Origin: Comamonas sp.
GTDB taxonomy: Bacteria > Pseudomonadota > Gammaproteobacteria > Burkholderiales > Burkholderiaceae_C
Reading direction: 5' to 3'
Assembly: GCA_031277805.1 (NCBI GenBank)
Contig: JAITLR010000009.1
Location: 558,001 to 622,000, forward strand
Length of the DNA: 64,000 bases
A program made the position numbers and the translations under genes. The number at the start of each line of letters is the position of its first letter. The first letter of the stretch is position 1. Positions 1 through 7,762 of this stretch are shown piece after piece. The notes below the pieces were generated by a model. That model was not told where the DNA came from. It saw only the letters and a list, made by a program, of their open reading frames with translations, and made no database searches.

Positions 1-2123
1 AGGCCAACGCACTGCTGCAAACTCACAGCGCAACCGTCCTTCGGACCCAGGATGCAGGGGAGCGCAACGAAAGCACCGTGCGCCTGGCACTCAGCGACAT
101 CCAGAGCCGGCTGCAATTCGACCGCAATGGCGCGCTGCAGCAGTTGCTGCCTACAGCCCGGCAAATTGCCAAGCTGCCCGAGTACCTGGATACCGAGGTG
201 TACTGGACAGGCTGGGAATCACTGGCCCATGCTGCCCAGGCCTGGGACATTGCCGAACAAGGCGTGGACCTGCGCCGTGCTCATGAAAAAGCCAATCCCG
301 AACATGCCGAAGAGCAGGCATTCGGCGATGCCACCGCCTGTGTGCGCAAGGCCGAGATTGCATGCCGGCGCGATCCGGCGGCTGCTCAGGCCGCAGCCAC
401 ACGCCACATCCAGGTCGCCATCAACACCTTGCGCGATGCGCCTGCCGATCAGCATGTGGAGTTCGACCACTGGATGCAACTGGCCGACCAATGTCTGCCG
501 CTGGCGCCGCAGAGCCTGCCATCCCTGCTGATGGCCTGCGAGCAGCAGTTGGCCCAGCGCGAGCAGCCGGCGCCATCTCAAGCCATCCTGGCTCATCGCA
601 AGGTACGCATAGTGCGTCTGCAGGCCCAGGCCTGCGCACAGGCCGGCCAGCTGGAAGCCGCCGTGCAACTGGCGGCCCAAGGCCACTTTGGCCTGACCGA
701 TGACGATGGCGATGCCTTTGGCGCCCAGCGTCTGGAATGGCTGGCACAAGCCGGCCACCTGGACGAGGCCGCTGCCGTGGCGCTGGAAAGCGTGCTGCAT
801 GCCCGCCCCGGCTCGGCCGTGCGCGGCTACCAGTTGGCGCTGCAGCAGTTTGCCCCCGATGCCCCGCACGCCGACACCTGGGCGCTGATCCTGGCCATGG
901 CTCAGGAAGACGAGGATATGCGCTACCTGGTCGCAGGCGAGACCAGGCCGCCCCAGCCCGCGGACTATTATCTGGATCTGGTGCGCGCACGCGACCCGCA
1001 CAACGACCTGGTGGCGATGATCCTGGGCCTGCGCTACGCCCGCAAGCGCCAGATGGACCAGGCCCTGCCGCTGCTGGAGCAGTCCGTGGGCCGTCACCCC
1101 GAATGGAGCAACAGCGACGCCCTGTCGCGCCTGTGGGCCGCGCGCTTTGCCGTGCTGCCCCTGGAAGAAGCGCTGGCCCGCCCCTTCCCCGCCGCCCATG
1201 GCGGCCACTGGGGCTATGGCGCGGGCGTGGTGCTCGACGATGAAGACGATCTGGCGCCGCTGATGGGGGGCAAGAAGAAAGTCCCGTCCGACGAGGTGCG
1301 CGAGCCGCTGGTGCTGCGCTACTACGAAGAAGCGCTGGCGCGCTTTGAACATTTCTGGGCCACGGGCCAGGGCCGCTTCAAGGATGCCGATCTGCATGTG
1401 TACTCCATGCTGTGCAACAACCTGGGCATCAAATACCGTTTTCTGGACCGCTACGACGAATCCGAGGCGCTGCACCGCAAGGGCCTGGCCAGCAGCCCGT
1501 TTTCCGAGCATCACGAAGGCCTGTGGTGGGCCGCCGATGGACGCGGTGACGACGCAGGCATCGTGGCCGAAGCCGAGCAGCTGTGGCATTTTGCCGAACA
1601 GCATGGCTTCAGCCGCCACGAGCCGCCGCGATATTTCCCCACCGTGGCACTGTCGCTGTACAAGCTCGACCGCGGCGATGAGATCAGCATCTGGCTGGAA
1701 CGTCTGGACAGCTGGTATGCCGAGCTTGACACTGACGAGCAAAAGCAGGAGCGCCGCAACTACCTTGCTGCCATGATGTCGCTGCTGGATTTCTTCTCGG
1801 TCTTCCGCCCCGAACAGGTGCTGCCGCGCCTGCGTGCCTATCAAGAAGAAGTGCGCGCTCTCAAGGACAGCTACCCGCTGCGCCGCCTGGCCTGCGCACT
1901 GGAAGCCTGGCCCGAGTTGCTGGAAGAATCCGTGGCCCTGCACCGGGAATCGGCCACCTACCTGGGCCGTCACTCCAAAGAGCGGTTCGCGCTGGGCAAT
2001 GACAACGAGGCCGAGGCCCGCATGTCGGCCGAGGGTCTGGCCTCGGCCGAGCGCAAGCTGGCCGAACGCGATCAGGATACGGCCGCCGCATCGGGCCGCA
2101 AACCATGGTGGAAATTTTGGTGA
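1..2123 (+). CDS. Large repeat-like protein of unknown function, 5' end missing
   Basis: The frame stays open to the left edge of the window, so the true start lies outside; at least 706 residues are visible. The protein is soluble, rich in Ala, Leu, Glu and Trp, with regularly spaced helical segments such as QMDQALPLLEQSVGRHP and YDESEALHRKGLASSP that look like tetratricopeptide/Sel1-type helical repeats. It ends in a basic tail, GRKPWWKFW. I do not recognise a family. The next gene starts inside its stop codon and a third gene overlaps that one, so the three form one operon. Because the downstream genes are PcfJ-like and DUF1266, a shared but unknown cellular role is inferred from position only. 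An ATG or GTG inside the visible part, for example GTG at 78, is unlikely to be the real start because coding character continues upstream of it. Confidence 0.75.
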   Translation, partial: ANALLQTHSATVLRTQDAGERNESTVRLALSDIQSRLQFDRNGALQQLLPTARQIAKLPEYLDTEVYWTGWESLAHAAQAWDIAEQGVDLRRAHEKANPEHAEEQAFGDATACVRKAEIACRRDPAAAQAAATRHIQVAINTLRDAPADQHVEFDHWMQLADQCLPLAPQSLPSLLMACEQQLAQREQPAPSQAILAHRKVRIVRLQAQACAQAGQLEAAVQLAAQGHFGLTDDDGDAFGAQRLEWLAQAGHLDEAAAVALESVLHARPGSAVRGYQLALQQFAPDAPHADTWALILAMAQEDEDMRYLVAGETRPPQPADYYLDLVRARDPHNDLVAMILGLRYARKRQMDQALPLLEQSVGRHPEWSNSDALSRLWAARFAVLPLEEALARPFPAAHGGHWGYGAGVVLDDEDDLAPLMGGKKKVPSDEVREPLVLRYYEEALARFEHFWATGQGRFKDADLHVYSMLCNNLGIKYRFLDRYDESEALHRKGLASSPFSEHHEGLWWAADGRGDDAGIVAEAEQLWHFAEQHGFSRHEPPRYFPTVALSLYKLDRGDEISIWLERLDSWYAELDTDEQKQERRNYLAAMMSLLDFFSVFRPEQVLPRLRAYQEEVRALKDSYPLRRLACALEAWPELLEESVALHRESATYLGRHSKERFALGNDNEAEARMSAEGLASAERKLAERDQDTAAASGRKPWWKFW

Positions 2124-3307
2124 GCGAGCTTCGACCGACACAAGCCGCTGCCAGCGCCTACCAGGCGCGCGACGTGGTCAATGCGCCTGCCATCAAGCAA
2201 GCCATCGCATCGCGCAGCGCGGCGCGCGGTGATGCGCCCGATGTTGCCGCCTGGCTGGCCAACCATTTCTACCGCCATATGATCGGCAACCTGCAAGCCG
2301 AGCCGCCGGTGGTGCAGACCATTGCCGATGCCCATGAATTGCAGGAGTTGCTGGGCCGCAAGGAGGCTCCTGCCTGGGCGCTGGAGCGATTGAGCAAGAC
2401 AGCCAGCGGCTTTGCCCTGCCCGATCTGTGGTGGATTGTTCCCGATGCGCCCGCCGTGCTGGCGCTGGAAAGCCGCCTGGTGGAGTTTCTCTCCACCCGC
2501 AAAGGTACCTCGCTGGAAGGCAAGCTGCAGCGCATCAACGCGCCGCAGGCGCTGGCCCGCTGGACGCTGGAACATCTGTCCTTCGAGAAAAGGCAAAGCA
2601 GCGGCTTGGTCGAACATTCCAAGGATGCTGTGCGTGGGCTGCTGCCCGGCCAGCAAGGCATCTTCTTCGAGTTCGAGAGCCAAAGTGCCAATATGCGCCG
2701 CGAGATGGCGTATGAAAGCCAGATGATGGGCCACTGCGTGGGCCAGTTTGCCGACCGCAAGCAATTCAAGGGCGGCTATGGCGAGCACTATGCCCACGGA
2801 CTGGAATCCGGCCAGATGCGGCTGTTCAGCTACCGCACCGGCTCGGCCCAGCCGCGCATCACCGTCAATGCCTTTGTTCAAAAAGACGGCTCGCTGCAGA
2901 TCGAGCAGATCAAGGGCAAGCAGAACCGTCCGCCGATTGCCCGCTATGTGCCCGACGTGGTGGCCTTGCTCAACCACCTGCCGCTGAACGAAGAGGTGCC
3001 CCAGGATGCCATCGCCATGGGCGTGCTGCGCCGCCCGTCCCATCTACTGAAAGCCAATCCACAACTGGCGCCCTGGTGCTCGGTGCAGGAGCTGACCAGC
3101 GATGCCGAACAGTTATGGCTGATGCAACAACACCCCGAGCTGCTGGTGCGCCTGGATCTGCAATCCCCGCTGATGCAATGGATGGTGGCGGCACGCAAGG
3201 ACTCTGTGGATAACGAAGTGCTGGAACGCATGCCCAAATCCGCCGCGCTGAAGACTGCGCTGCAACTGGCCAGAAAGCGCCCTGCCCGCAGCGGAGGCCG
3301 GATATGA
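2120..3307 (+). CDS. PcfJ-like domain protein
   Basis: About 395 residues. The second half carries the features of the PcfJ-like family: a MGHCVG motif near residue 205, followed by a Gly/Tyr-rich stretch, then LFSYR, then a hydrophobic strand with ITVNAF, and IEQIKGKQNRPP near residue 266. PcfJ was named from an enterococcal conjugative plasmid; chromosomal relatives in proteobacteria have no established function. I chose GTG at 2120, which overlaps the preceding stop as GTGA and has GGTGGA seven bases upstream; ATG at 2105 is an in-frame alternative without a visible Shine-Dalgarno. The gene shares ATGA with the next gene, so translation of all three genes is probably coupled. No signal peptide or membrane segment is seen. 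Confidence 0.72.
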   Translation: MSELRPTQAAASAYQARDVVNAPAIKQAIASRSAARGDAPDVAAWLANHFYRHMIGNLQAEPPVVQTIADAHELQELLGRKEAPAWALERLSKTASGFALPDLWWIVPDAPAVLALESRLVEFLSTRKGTSLEGKLQRINAPQALARWTLEHLSFEKRQSSGLVEHSKDAVRGLLPGQQGIFFEFESQSANMRREMAYESQMMGHCVGQFADRKQFKGGYGEHYAHGLESGQMRLFSYRTGSAQPRITVNAFVQKDGSLQIEQIKGKQNRPPIARYVPDVVALLNHLPLNEEVPQDAIAMGVLRRPSHLLKANPQLAPWCSVQELTSDAEQLWLMQQHPELLVRLDLQSPLMQWMVAARKDSVDNEVLERMPKSAALKTALQLARKRPARSGGRI

Positions 3308-4020
3308 GCGGCTGGATGTATCTGCTGCTGACCGCAGCTGTGCTGTACTGGATCTTTCGCGGCAGCTCCCGGCGCCTCCATGCCGCCAAGGCCCGTGGCG
3401 ACATGATCAGCTACCAGGCCGGCAGCCCTGAGCGCAACTGGGCGCTGGCCCTGGCCCACCCCACGGCCTATCACGCCATGCAGGGCGGCTTTGCCAGCGA
3501 CCTCTACGGTGCCGACGATGCCCTGGCCAGGCAGCTGCGCCCCATGATCCTGCATCACCTGGGGTTGCGCACCGACCTTGGCGAAGAGCAGGTACGCCAG
3601 CAACTGCCCGACGCCCTGCGCCAGCGCTGGTTCACGCTGGATCTGCAACGCCTGCAGCGCAGCGACGATCCGCGTGCTGCCATGGCGTTTGCCTGCGCGC
3701 GCGTGAGCTTTTTTGTGCGCTGCGCGCGGCTGCTGGGCTGGATTGACGAAGCCGCGCAATGGCAGGTGCTCATGCTCAACGCCCAGCGCGCCCAGCAGTG
3801 TTTTGGCAGCTGGCTGGAGTTTGGCCAGGCCTACGCCAAGGGCCGTGCCCAATGGGTGGCCACTGGCCGCAGCGATGTGCTTGGCAAGGCCTTCACCGAA
3901 GAAGAAGTGGCGCAGTGGGTAACTGAGGAAAAGCACCCCTGGCATGTGATGGACTGGAATCTGCCGCTGGAGCCAGCCACAGAGACCGTGCCCGAGGCCG
4001 TTGCAGCGCAGACTGCATAA
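3304..4020 (+). CDS. DUF1266 domain protein with N-terminal membrane anchor
   Basis: 238 residues. A hydrophobic segment at about residues 4-18 (WMYLLLTAAVLYWIF) followed by RGSSRR suggests a single N-terminal anchor with a cytoplasmic body. The body has the pattern of DUF1266: conserved Trp and Arg around LRQRWFTLDL, a long helix with AMAFACARVSFFVRCARLLGWI, and the C-terminal SWLEFGQAYAKGRAQW motif. GGAGG lies six bases before the ATG, and the ATG overlaps the PcfJ-like stop by four bases. In E. coli, DUF1266 genes (ybeR, ybeU) sit beside Sel1-repeat and DnaJ-like genes, so the mix of a helical-repeat protein with DUF1266 is seen elsewhere. Function unknown. Confidence 0.75.
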   Translation: MSGWMYLLLTAAVLYWIFRGSSRRLHAAKARGDMISYQAGSPERNWALALAHPTAYHAMQGGFASDLYGADDALARQLRPMILHHLGLRTDLGEEQVRQQLPDALRQRWFTLDLQRLQRSDDPRAAMAFACARVSFFVRCARLLGWIDEAAQWQVLMLNAQRAQQCFGSWLEFGQAYAKGRAQWVATGRSDVLGKAFTEEEVAQWVTEEKHPWHVMDWNLPLEPATETVPEAVAAQTA

Positions 4021-4030
4021 TCCATGCAAA

Positions 4031-4069
4031 ACAGGCTCCAGCGCTTATCCATCAAACGCTGAAAGCTAT
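4031..4069. repeat. Short dispersed repeat (AGCGCTTATCCATCAA type)
   Basis: The stretch contains AGCGCTTATCCATCAAACGCT followed by AAAGCTATCAA in close succession. Related pieces occur at 30599-30640 and 59631-59667, and degraded versions appear within aroE, murF and murD. It lies directly before the terminator of the DUF1266 operon. The assignment to a family rests on similarity seen by eye within this window only. Confidence 0.4.
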
Positions 4070-4106
4070 CAAAAACAAAGGACTGCCTAGCAGTCCTTTG
4101 TTTTTG
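4070..4106. terminator. Bidirectional intrinsic terminator
   Basis: A perfect 17-bp inverted repeat (4070-4086 and 4090-4106) with a three-base loop CTA. The outer stem is A-rich on one side and T-rich on the other, so either strand gives a GC-containing hairpin followed by U residues. It lies between the convergent DUF1266 and NlpC/P60 genes and can end transcription from both sides. Confidence 0.85.
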
Positions 4107-4120
4107 AGTGGGAGTCCTTC

Positions 4121-4711
4121 TCAGGCAAAAATGCTGCGCGCTTCCGTGAAACGCTTGGCGAAATACACATTGTCCATACGCACACGCTGCACGGTGCCAC
4201 CGCTGGACGGCGCATGCACGAATTGCCCGTTGCCCACAAAAATGCCCATGTGCGAATAACGCCCGCCCAGGGTGTTGAAAAAGACAAAGTCGCCGCGCAG
4301 CAGATCGCGGTCCGACACCGGATTGCTGGACTGTGCCCACTGCGCCGTGGTGCGCGGCAGTCTGCGCTCGGTGATACCGCCCACGGCCCACTGGATCAGG
4401 CCACTGCAGTCAAAGCCACCTTCTGGCGAGTTGCCGCCATAGGTATAGGGCGTATTGACCACCAGCATGGTGCGCGCCAGCATGCCTTCGCGCAGCTCAT
4501 CGGACAGATTGAGAGGATTGACCGCCTTGACGCCGCCTGCACCGCTACCGATTTGCGCAGCCTGGGTGGGTCTGGGCGATGGTCTGGTCGAGCAGCCCGC
4601 CAGCAAGGCCAGCAGCGCGCCTGCTCCCAGCACCAACGCAGCACGGCGCCCCGCTTCCTCGGGCAATGGCTTATCCATGGAAGTCCAAGCTTGTACTTTC
4701 ATAGCGCGCAT
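4121..4711 (-). CDS. NlpC/P60 family lipoprotein, probable peptidoglycan endopeptidase
   Basis: About 196 residues from ATG at 4711, which has GAGA seven bases upstream; ATG at 4702 or 4678 are alternatives. A hydrophobic stretch ends in the lipobox LAGC (Cys about residue 40), so the protein should be lipidated and anchored facing the periplasm. The C-terminal half is an NlpC/P60 cysteine peptidase domain: YTYGGNSPEGGFDCSGL with the catalytic Cys about residue 102, SHMGIFVG with the catalytic His about 154, and FVHAPSSGG about 164-172. Family members cut peptide stems of murein, usually the gamma-D-Glu to diaminopimelate bond. The substrate here is not proven. Transcription ends at the shared terminator downstream. 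Confidence 0.88.
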   Translation of the reverse strand: MRAMKVQAWTSMDKPLPEEAGRRAALVLGAGALLALLAGCSTRPSPRPTQAAQIGSGAGGVKAVNPLNLSDELREGMLARTMLVVNTPYTYGGNSPEGGFDCSGLIQWAVGGITERRLPRTTAQWAQSSNPVSDRDLLRGDFVFFNTLGGRYSHMGIFVGNGQFVHAPSSGGTVQRVRMDNVYFAKRFTEARSIFA

Positions 4712-4926
4712 GTTCTCAGAAAGCAGCGCCCGGCTCCAGTCATAACCCTTGAGTGCACATAAAAAGTGAGCTGCTTGCGCACTCCAGATCATGAGAAAAC
4801 AATGAAAAATCATCGAAATCAAAATCCAGCAAGCGCAAGCAGCTCACTTTTTAGAACCCTCCAACCTCAACTCAGGCCTGCTCCAACCCAGGGGCAGCGA
4901 GCAAGCGCCGCCGCGCAACGAGGCTG

Positions 4927-4980
4927 TCGTCCCCCTCCCGAAGAGAGAGGGGGAAGCCGCGCAGCGGCTCAGGGGGTGAC
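4927..4980 (-). repeat. 3'-end GC-rich repeat, copy 1 (downstream of ffh)
   Basis: Read on the minus strand from the ffh stop, the element begins CCCCCTGAGCCGCTGCGC and continues through GCTTCCCCCTCTCTC to a GGGGGACGAC end. It can fold into two nested GC-rich hairpins (GAGCCGCTGCGCGGCTT and CCCCCTC..GAGGGGG). It begins five bases after the stop codon. Six other copies are in the window. Confidence 0.8.
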
Positions 4981-4985
4981 TCCGA

Positions 4986-6374
4986 TCAAAACGGCAGCTT
5001 GGGCATGCCGCCGCCCATCATGCCTTTCATCCCCTTCATGCCGCCCATCTTCTTCATCATCTTCATCAGACCACCGCCCTTGAACTTCTTCATCATGGTC
5101 TGCATCTGCTCGAACTCCTTGAGCAGACGGTTGACTTCCTGCACCTGTACACCGGCACCGTCGGCGATACGCTTCTTGCGCGTAGCCTTGATCAGGGCGG
5201 GATGCTTGCGCTCCTTGAGCGTCATGGAGCAGATGATGCCTTCCTTGCGCTTGATCTCGCGCTCGGCCTTGTCCATATCGACCTGACCGGCCTTGCCGGC
5301 CAGCTCGGCGGGCAGCTTGTCCATCAGCTGGGACAGGCCGCCCATCTGCTTCATCTGCTGCAGCTGGGCCAGGAAGTCGTTGAGGTCGAAGCCGTCGCCG
5401 CTCTTGAGCTTCTCGGCCATCTTCTGCGCGGCTTCCATGTCCACGCCCTTGGTGACCTGCTCGACCAGGGCCACGATGTCGCCCATGCCCAGCACGCGCT
5501 GTGCGTGGCGGTCGGCGTCAAAGACTTCCAGGCCGTCGATCTTTTCCGAGACACCGGCAAACTTGATGGGCGCGCCCGTGATCTGGCGCACCGACAGGGC
5601 CGCACCGCCGCGCGAGTCACCGTCGAGCTTGGTCAGCACGATACCCGTGAGCGGCAGCGCCTCCTTGAAGGCCTTGGCGGTGTTGATCGCATCCTGACCC
5701 TGCATGGCATCGACCACGAACAGGGTTTCGACGGGCTTGAGAGTGGCGTGCAGGTCCTTGATTTCCTGCATCAGCAATTCGTCAATGGCCAGGCGACCTG
5801 CCGTGTCCACCAGCAGCACATCGAAGAAATGGCGCTTGGCGTAGTCCAGTGCGGCAATGGCGATATCGCGCGGCTTCTGGTCGGGCGTGGACGGGAACCA
5901 TTCGGCACCGGCCTGGGCCGTCACGGTCTTGAGCTGCTCGATAGCGGCGGGGCGGTACACGTCACCCGAGACCGTCAGCACCTTCTTCTTGCGCTTTTCA
6001 ATCAGGTGCTTGGCCAGCTTGGCCGTGGTGGTGGTCTTACCCGCACCCTGCAGACCAGCCATCAGGATGATGGCGGGCGGCTGGGCGTTGAGGTTGATGT
6101 CGGCCACGCCCTCGCCCATGGTGGCAGCGAGTTCCTTGTTGACGATGGAGACCAGCACCTGGCCGGGCTGCAGCGAGCTGATGACTTCCTGGCCCAGCGC
6201 TTTTTCCTTGACGCGGGCAATGAAGTCGCGCACCACGGGCAGGGCCACGTCGGCTTCCAGCAAGGCCATGCGCACTTCGCGCAGCATGTCCTGAACGTTG
6301 GACTCGGTGATGCGGGCCTGGCCACGCATCTCTTTGACGAGGCGCGAGAGTTTATCGGTCAGTGCGGAGGCCAT
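4986..6374 (-). CDS. ffh: Signal recognition particle GTPase Ffh
   Basis: 462 residues starting MASALTDKLSRLVKEMRG. The protein subunit of the signal recognition particle binds 4.5S RNA and delivers ribosomes making membrane proteins to FtsY. Domains in order: N-domain helical bundle (about 1-90), G-domain with GLQGAGKTTTTAKLAKHL (G1), DTAGRL (G3), TKLDGDSRGGAAL (G4 and closing loop), and a C-terminal methionine-rich M-domain with the run MKKMGGMKGMKGMMGGGMP, which binds signal sequences and RNA. Length is normal for the family. An upstream in-frame start at 6440 exists but conservation begins at MASALTDK. Transcribed alone; a 3'-end repeat follows the stop. Confidence 0.97.
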   Translation of the reverse strand: MASALTDKLSRLVKEMRGQARITESNVQDMLREVRMALLEADVALPVVRDFIARVKEKALGQEVISSLQPGQVLVSIVNKELAATMGEGVADINLNAQPPAIILMAGLQGAGKTTTTAKLAKHLIEKRKKKVLTVSGDVYRPAAIEQLKTVTAQAGAEWFPSTPDQKPRDIAIAALDYAKRHFFDVLLVDTAGRLAIDELLMQEIKDLHATLKPVETLFVVDAMQGQDAINTAKAFKEALPLTGIVLTKLDGDSRGGAALSVRQITGAPIKFAGVSEKIDGLEVFDADRHAQRVLGMGDIVALVEQVTKGVDMEAAQKMAEKLKSGDGFDLNDFLAQLQQMKQMGGLSQLMDKLPAELAGKAGQVDMDKAEREIKRKEGIICSMTLKERKHPALIKATRKKRIADGAGVQVQEVNRLLKEFEQMQTMMKKFKGGGLMKMMKKMGGMKGMKGMMGGGMPKLPF

Positions 6375-6695
6375 AAGCAAAAAGCATTCGAAAGAGGTGG
6401 ACAGACAGCGGGCCTTGCTACCGAAAAGACCGGCAAGCAACCCGCTGCAAGAAGCCGCAAGGCTGGTGATGCCCCCATTTTACCCGCTCCCCCCAGCCAG
6501 ACATCGGGCAGGTGCCATGCCTTGCGCGCCAAGCCGCCGTGAGTGTGCGCCAACACAGCGAGACCCAATGGCTTGGCATGCTGCGAAGCAACGATCCTGC
6601 CATTGCACAGCCGTCAGCGCATTCAGCAGCCATCCGTCTGCAGGATTGAGCGCAACAAAAGGCGAGTGACAGCCGGCGGCACTATCATAGAAAGC
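6375..6695. other. Divergent intergenic region ffh / ccsA-like
   Basis: 321 bases between two divergent genes. It must carry promoters for both, but I find no pair of -35 and -10 boxes that clearly stands out. TATCAT at 6683-6688 is only eight bases before the ccsA-like ATG. No RNA gene, repeat or terminator is visible. Confidence 0.5.
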
Positions 6696-7502
6696 ATGCT
6701 TTCCCACCCGCTTACCGCAGCCAGCCCCATTAGCTGGATCCTGGCCATCGCGGCAGCCATTGCCTATGCCCTGCCTGCTCTTGCAACACAACGTCTGCAG
6801 GAAAAAGGCGCACGCCGCTGCCTGGGTCTTGCCTGGGCCTTGCATGCGCTGACACTGGGCTGGGGCCTTCTGGGCGAGCTCCCACGCTTTGGCTTTGCCC
6901 CGGCGCTGTCCATCACCGCCTGGCTGGTGCTGACGGTCTATGTGGTCGAGCAACAGCTTTATCCACAGCTGCGCTCGCGCTGGCCGCTGTCCATCATGGG
7001 CAGCGTGGCCGTTTTGCTGGCCGTGATCTTTCCCGGCACGCCCTTGCATGTCAACGCGTCGGCATGGCTGCCACTGCATCTGGCTCTGGGCATTGCGTCC
7101 TACGGCCTGTTTGCCGCAGCCGTCGTGCATGCGGCGCTGATGAGCCATGCCGAGCGGCAGATGCGCCAGGGGGGTGACCATGACAGTGGACTGCCTCTGC
7201 TGACGCTGGAACGGCTGACCTTCCGTTTTGTCGGAGCGGGCTTTGTGCTGTTGACCGCCACGCTGGCCGCTGGCTGGCTGTTTGGCGAGCAGCTCTACGG
7301 CCGCAGCTGGGTGTGGAACCACAAATCCGTGTTTTCTCTGCTGTCCTGGATCACTTTTGCCGTGCTGCTGTTCGGCCGCAAGCGCTTTGGCTGGCGCGGC
7401 CAGAGCGCAGTACGCGTGCTTTATATCGGGGCTGTCCTGCTTCTGCTGGCGTATGTGGGATCGCGCTTTGTCGTGGAAGTCCTGTTGGGGCGCATGGCAT
7501 GA
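6696..7502 (+). CDS. CcsA/ResC-type cytochrome c assembly membrane protein
   Basis: 268 residues with about eight hydrophobic helices, so an integral inner-membrane protein. The C-terminal half has the CcsA/CcmC family pattern: LPLHLALGIASYGLF with a conserved His, and LYGRSWVWNHKSVFSLLSWITF, equivalent to the WNHK heme-handling segment. Family members handle heme for cytochrome c maturation; this short version resembles YpjD-type proteins often found beside ffh in proteobacteria, whose exact role is not settled. The start ATG at 6696 gives MLSHPLTAASPISW; longer in-frame starts would add a non-hydrophobic segment. The stop overlaps the next ATG by four bases. Confidence 0.82.
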   Translation: MLSHPLTAASPISWILAIAAAIAYALPALATQRLQEKGARRCLGLAWALHALTLGWGLLGELPRFGFAPALSITAWLVLTVYVVEQQLYPQLRSRWPLSIMGSVAVLLAVIFPGTPLHVNASAWLPLHLALGIASYGLFAAAVVHAALMSHAERQMRQGGDHDSGLPLLTLERLTFRFVGAGFVLLTATLAAGWLFGEQLYGRSWVWNHKSVFSLLSWITFAVLLFGRKRFGWRGQSAVRVLYIGAVLLLLAYVGSRFVVEVLLGRMA

Positions 7503-7759
7503 AGTATTTGCTGGTAATGCTGGTCGTGGCGATTGCCATAGGCATATGGCGCGGCAAACGCCGCGTGCATGGAGCATCTTCCACCTCTGCCAGGCCGTCC
7601 ACCGCACTCAACAAGCCGCAATCCATGGTGGAGTGTGCATACTGCGGCCTGCACCTGCCCCAGGCAGATGCAGTGACCGATGCCCAGGGTACCCAGGGCC
7701 GGTTTTACTGCAGCGCGGAGCATCGCAGCCTGGCCACTCAAGACCCAACCGGCCGTTGA
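7499..7759 (+). CDS. PP0621-type small protein with zinc-ribbon-like Cys motif
   Basis: 86 residues. An N-terminal membrane segment (LLVMLVVAIAIGIW) is followed by a basic linker and a short conserved region MVECAYCGLHLPQADAV...FYCSAEHR. The CxxC plus C...H pattern suggests a small metal-binding knuckle. It resembles the PP0621 family of short Pseudomonas/Burkholderia proteins; no function is known to me. Overlap of ATGA with the upstream CcsA-like gene and three bases to the downstream sensor kinase place it in one operon. Confidence 0.72.
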   Translation: MKYLLVMLVVAIAIGIWRGKRRVHGASSTSARPSTALNKPQSMVECAYCGLHLPQADAVTDAQGTQGRFYCSAEHRSLATQDPTGR

Positions 7760-7762
7760 CAC

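Noticed and set aside
219-2141. A 640-codon open frame antisense to the first gene
   Set aside because: The sense frame continues to the window edge, has normal codon use and a coupled downstream gene. The antisense product has the Gln/Val/Gly/His-rich composition typical of shadows.
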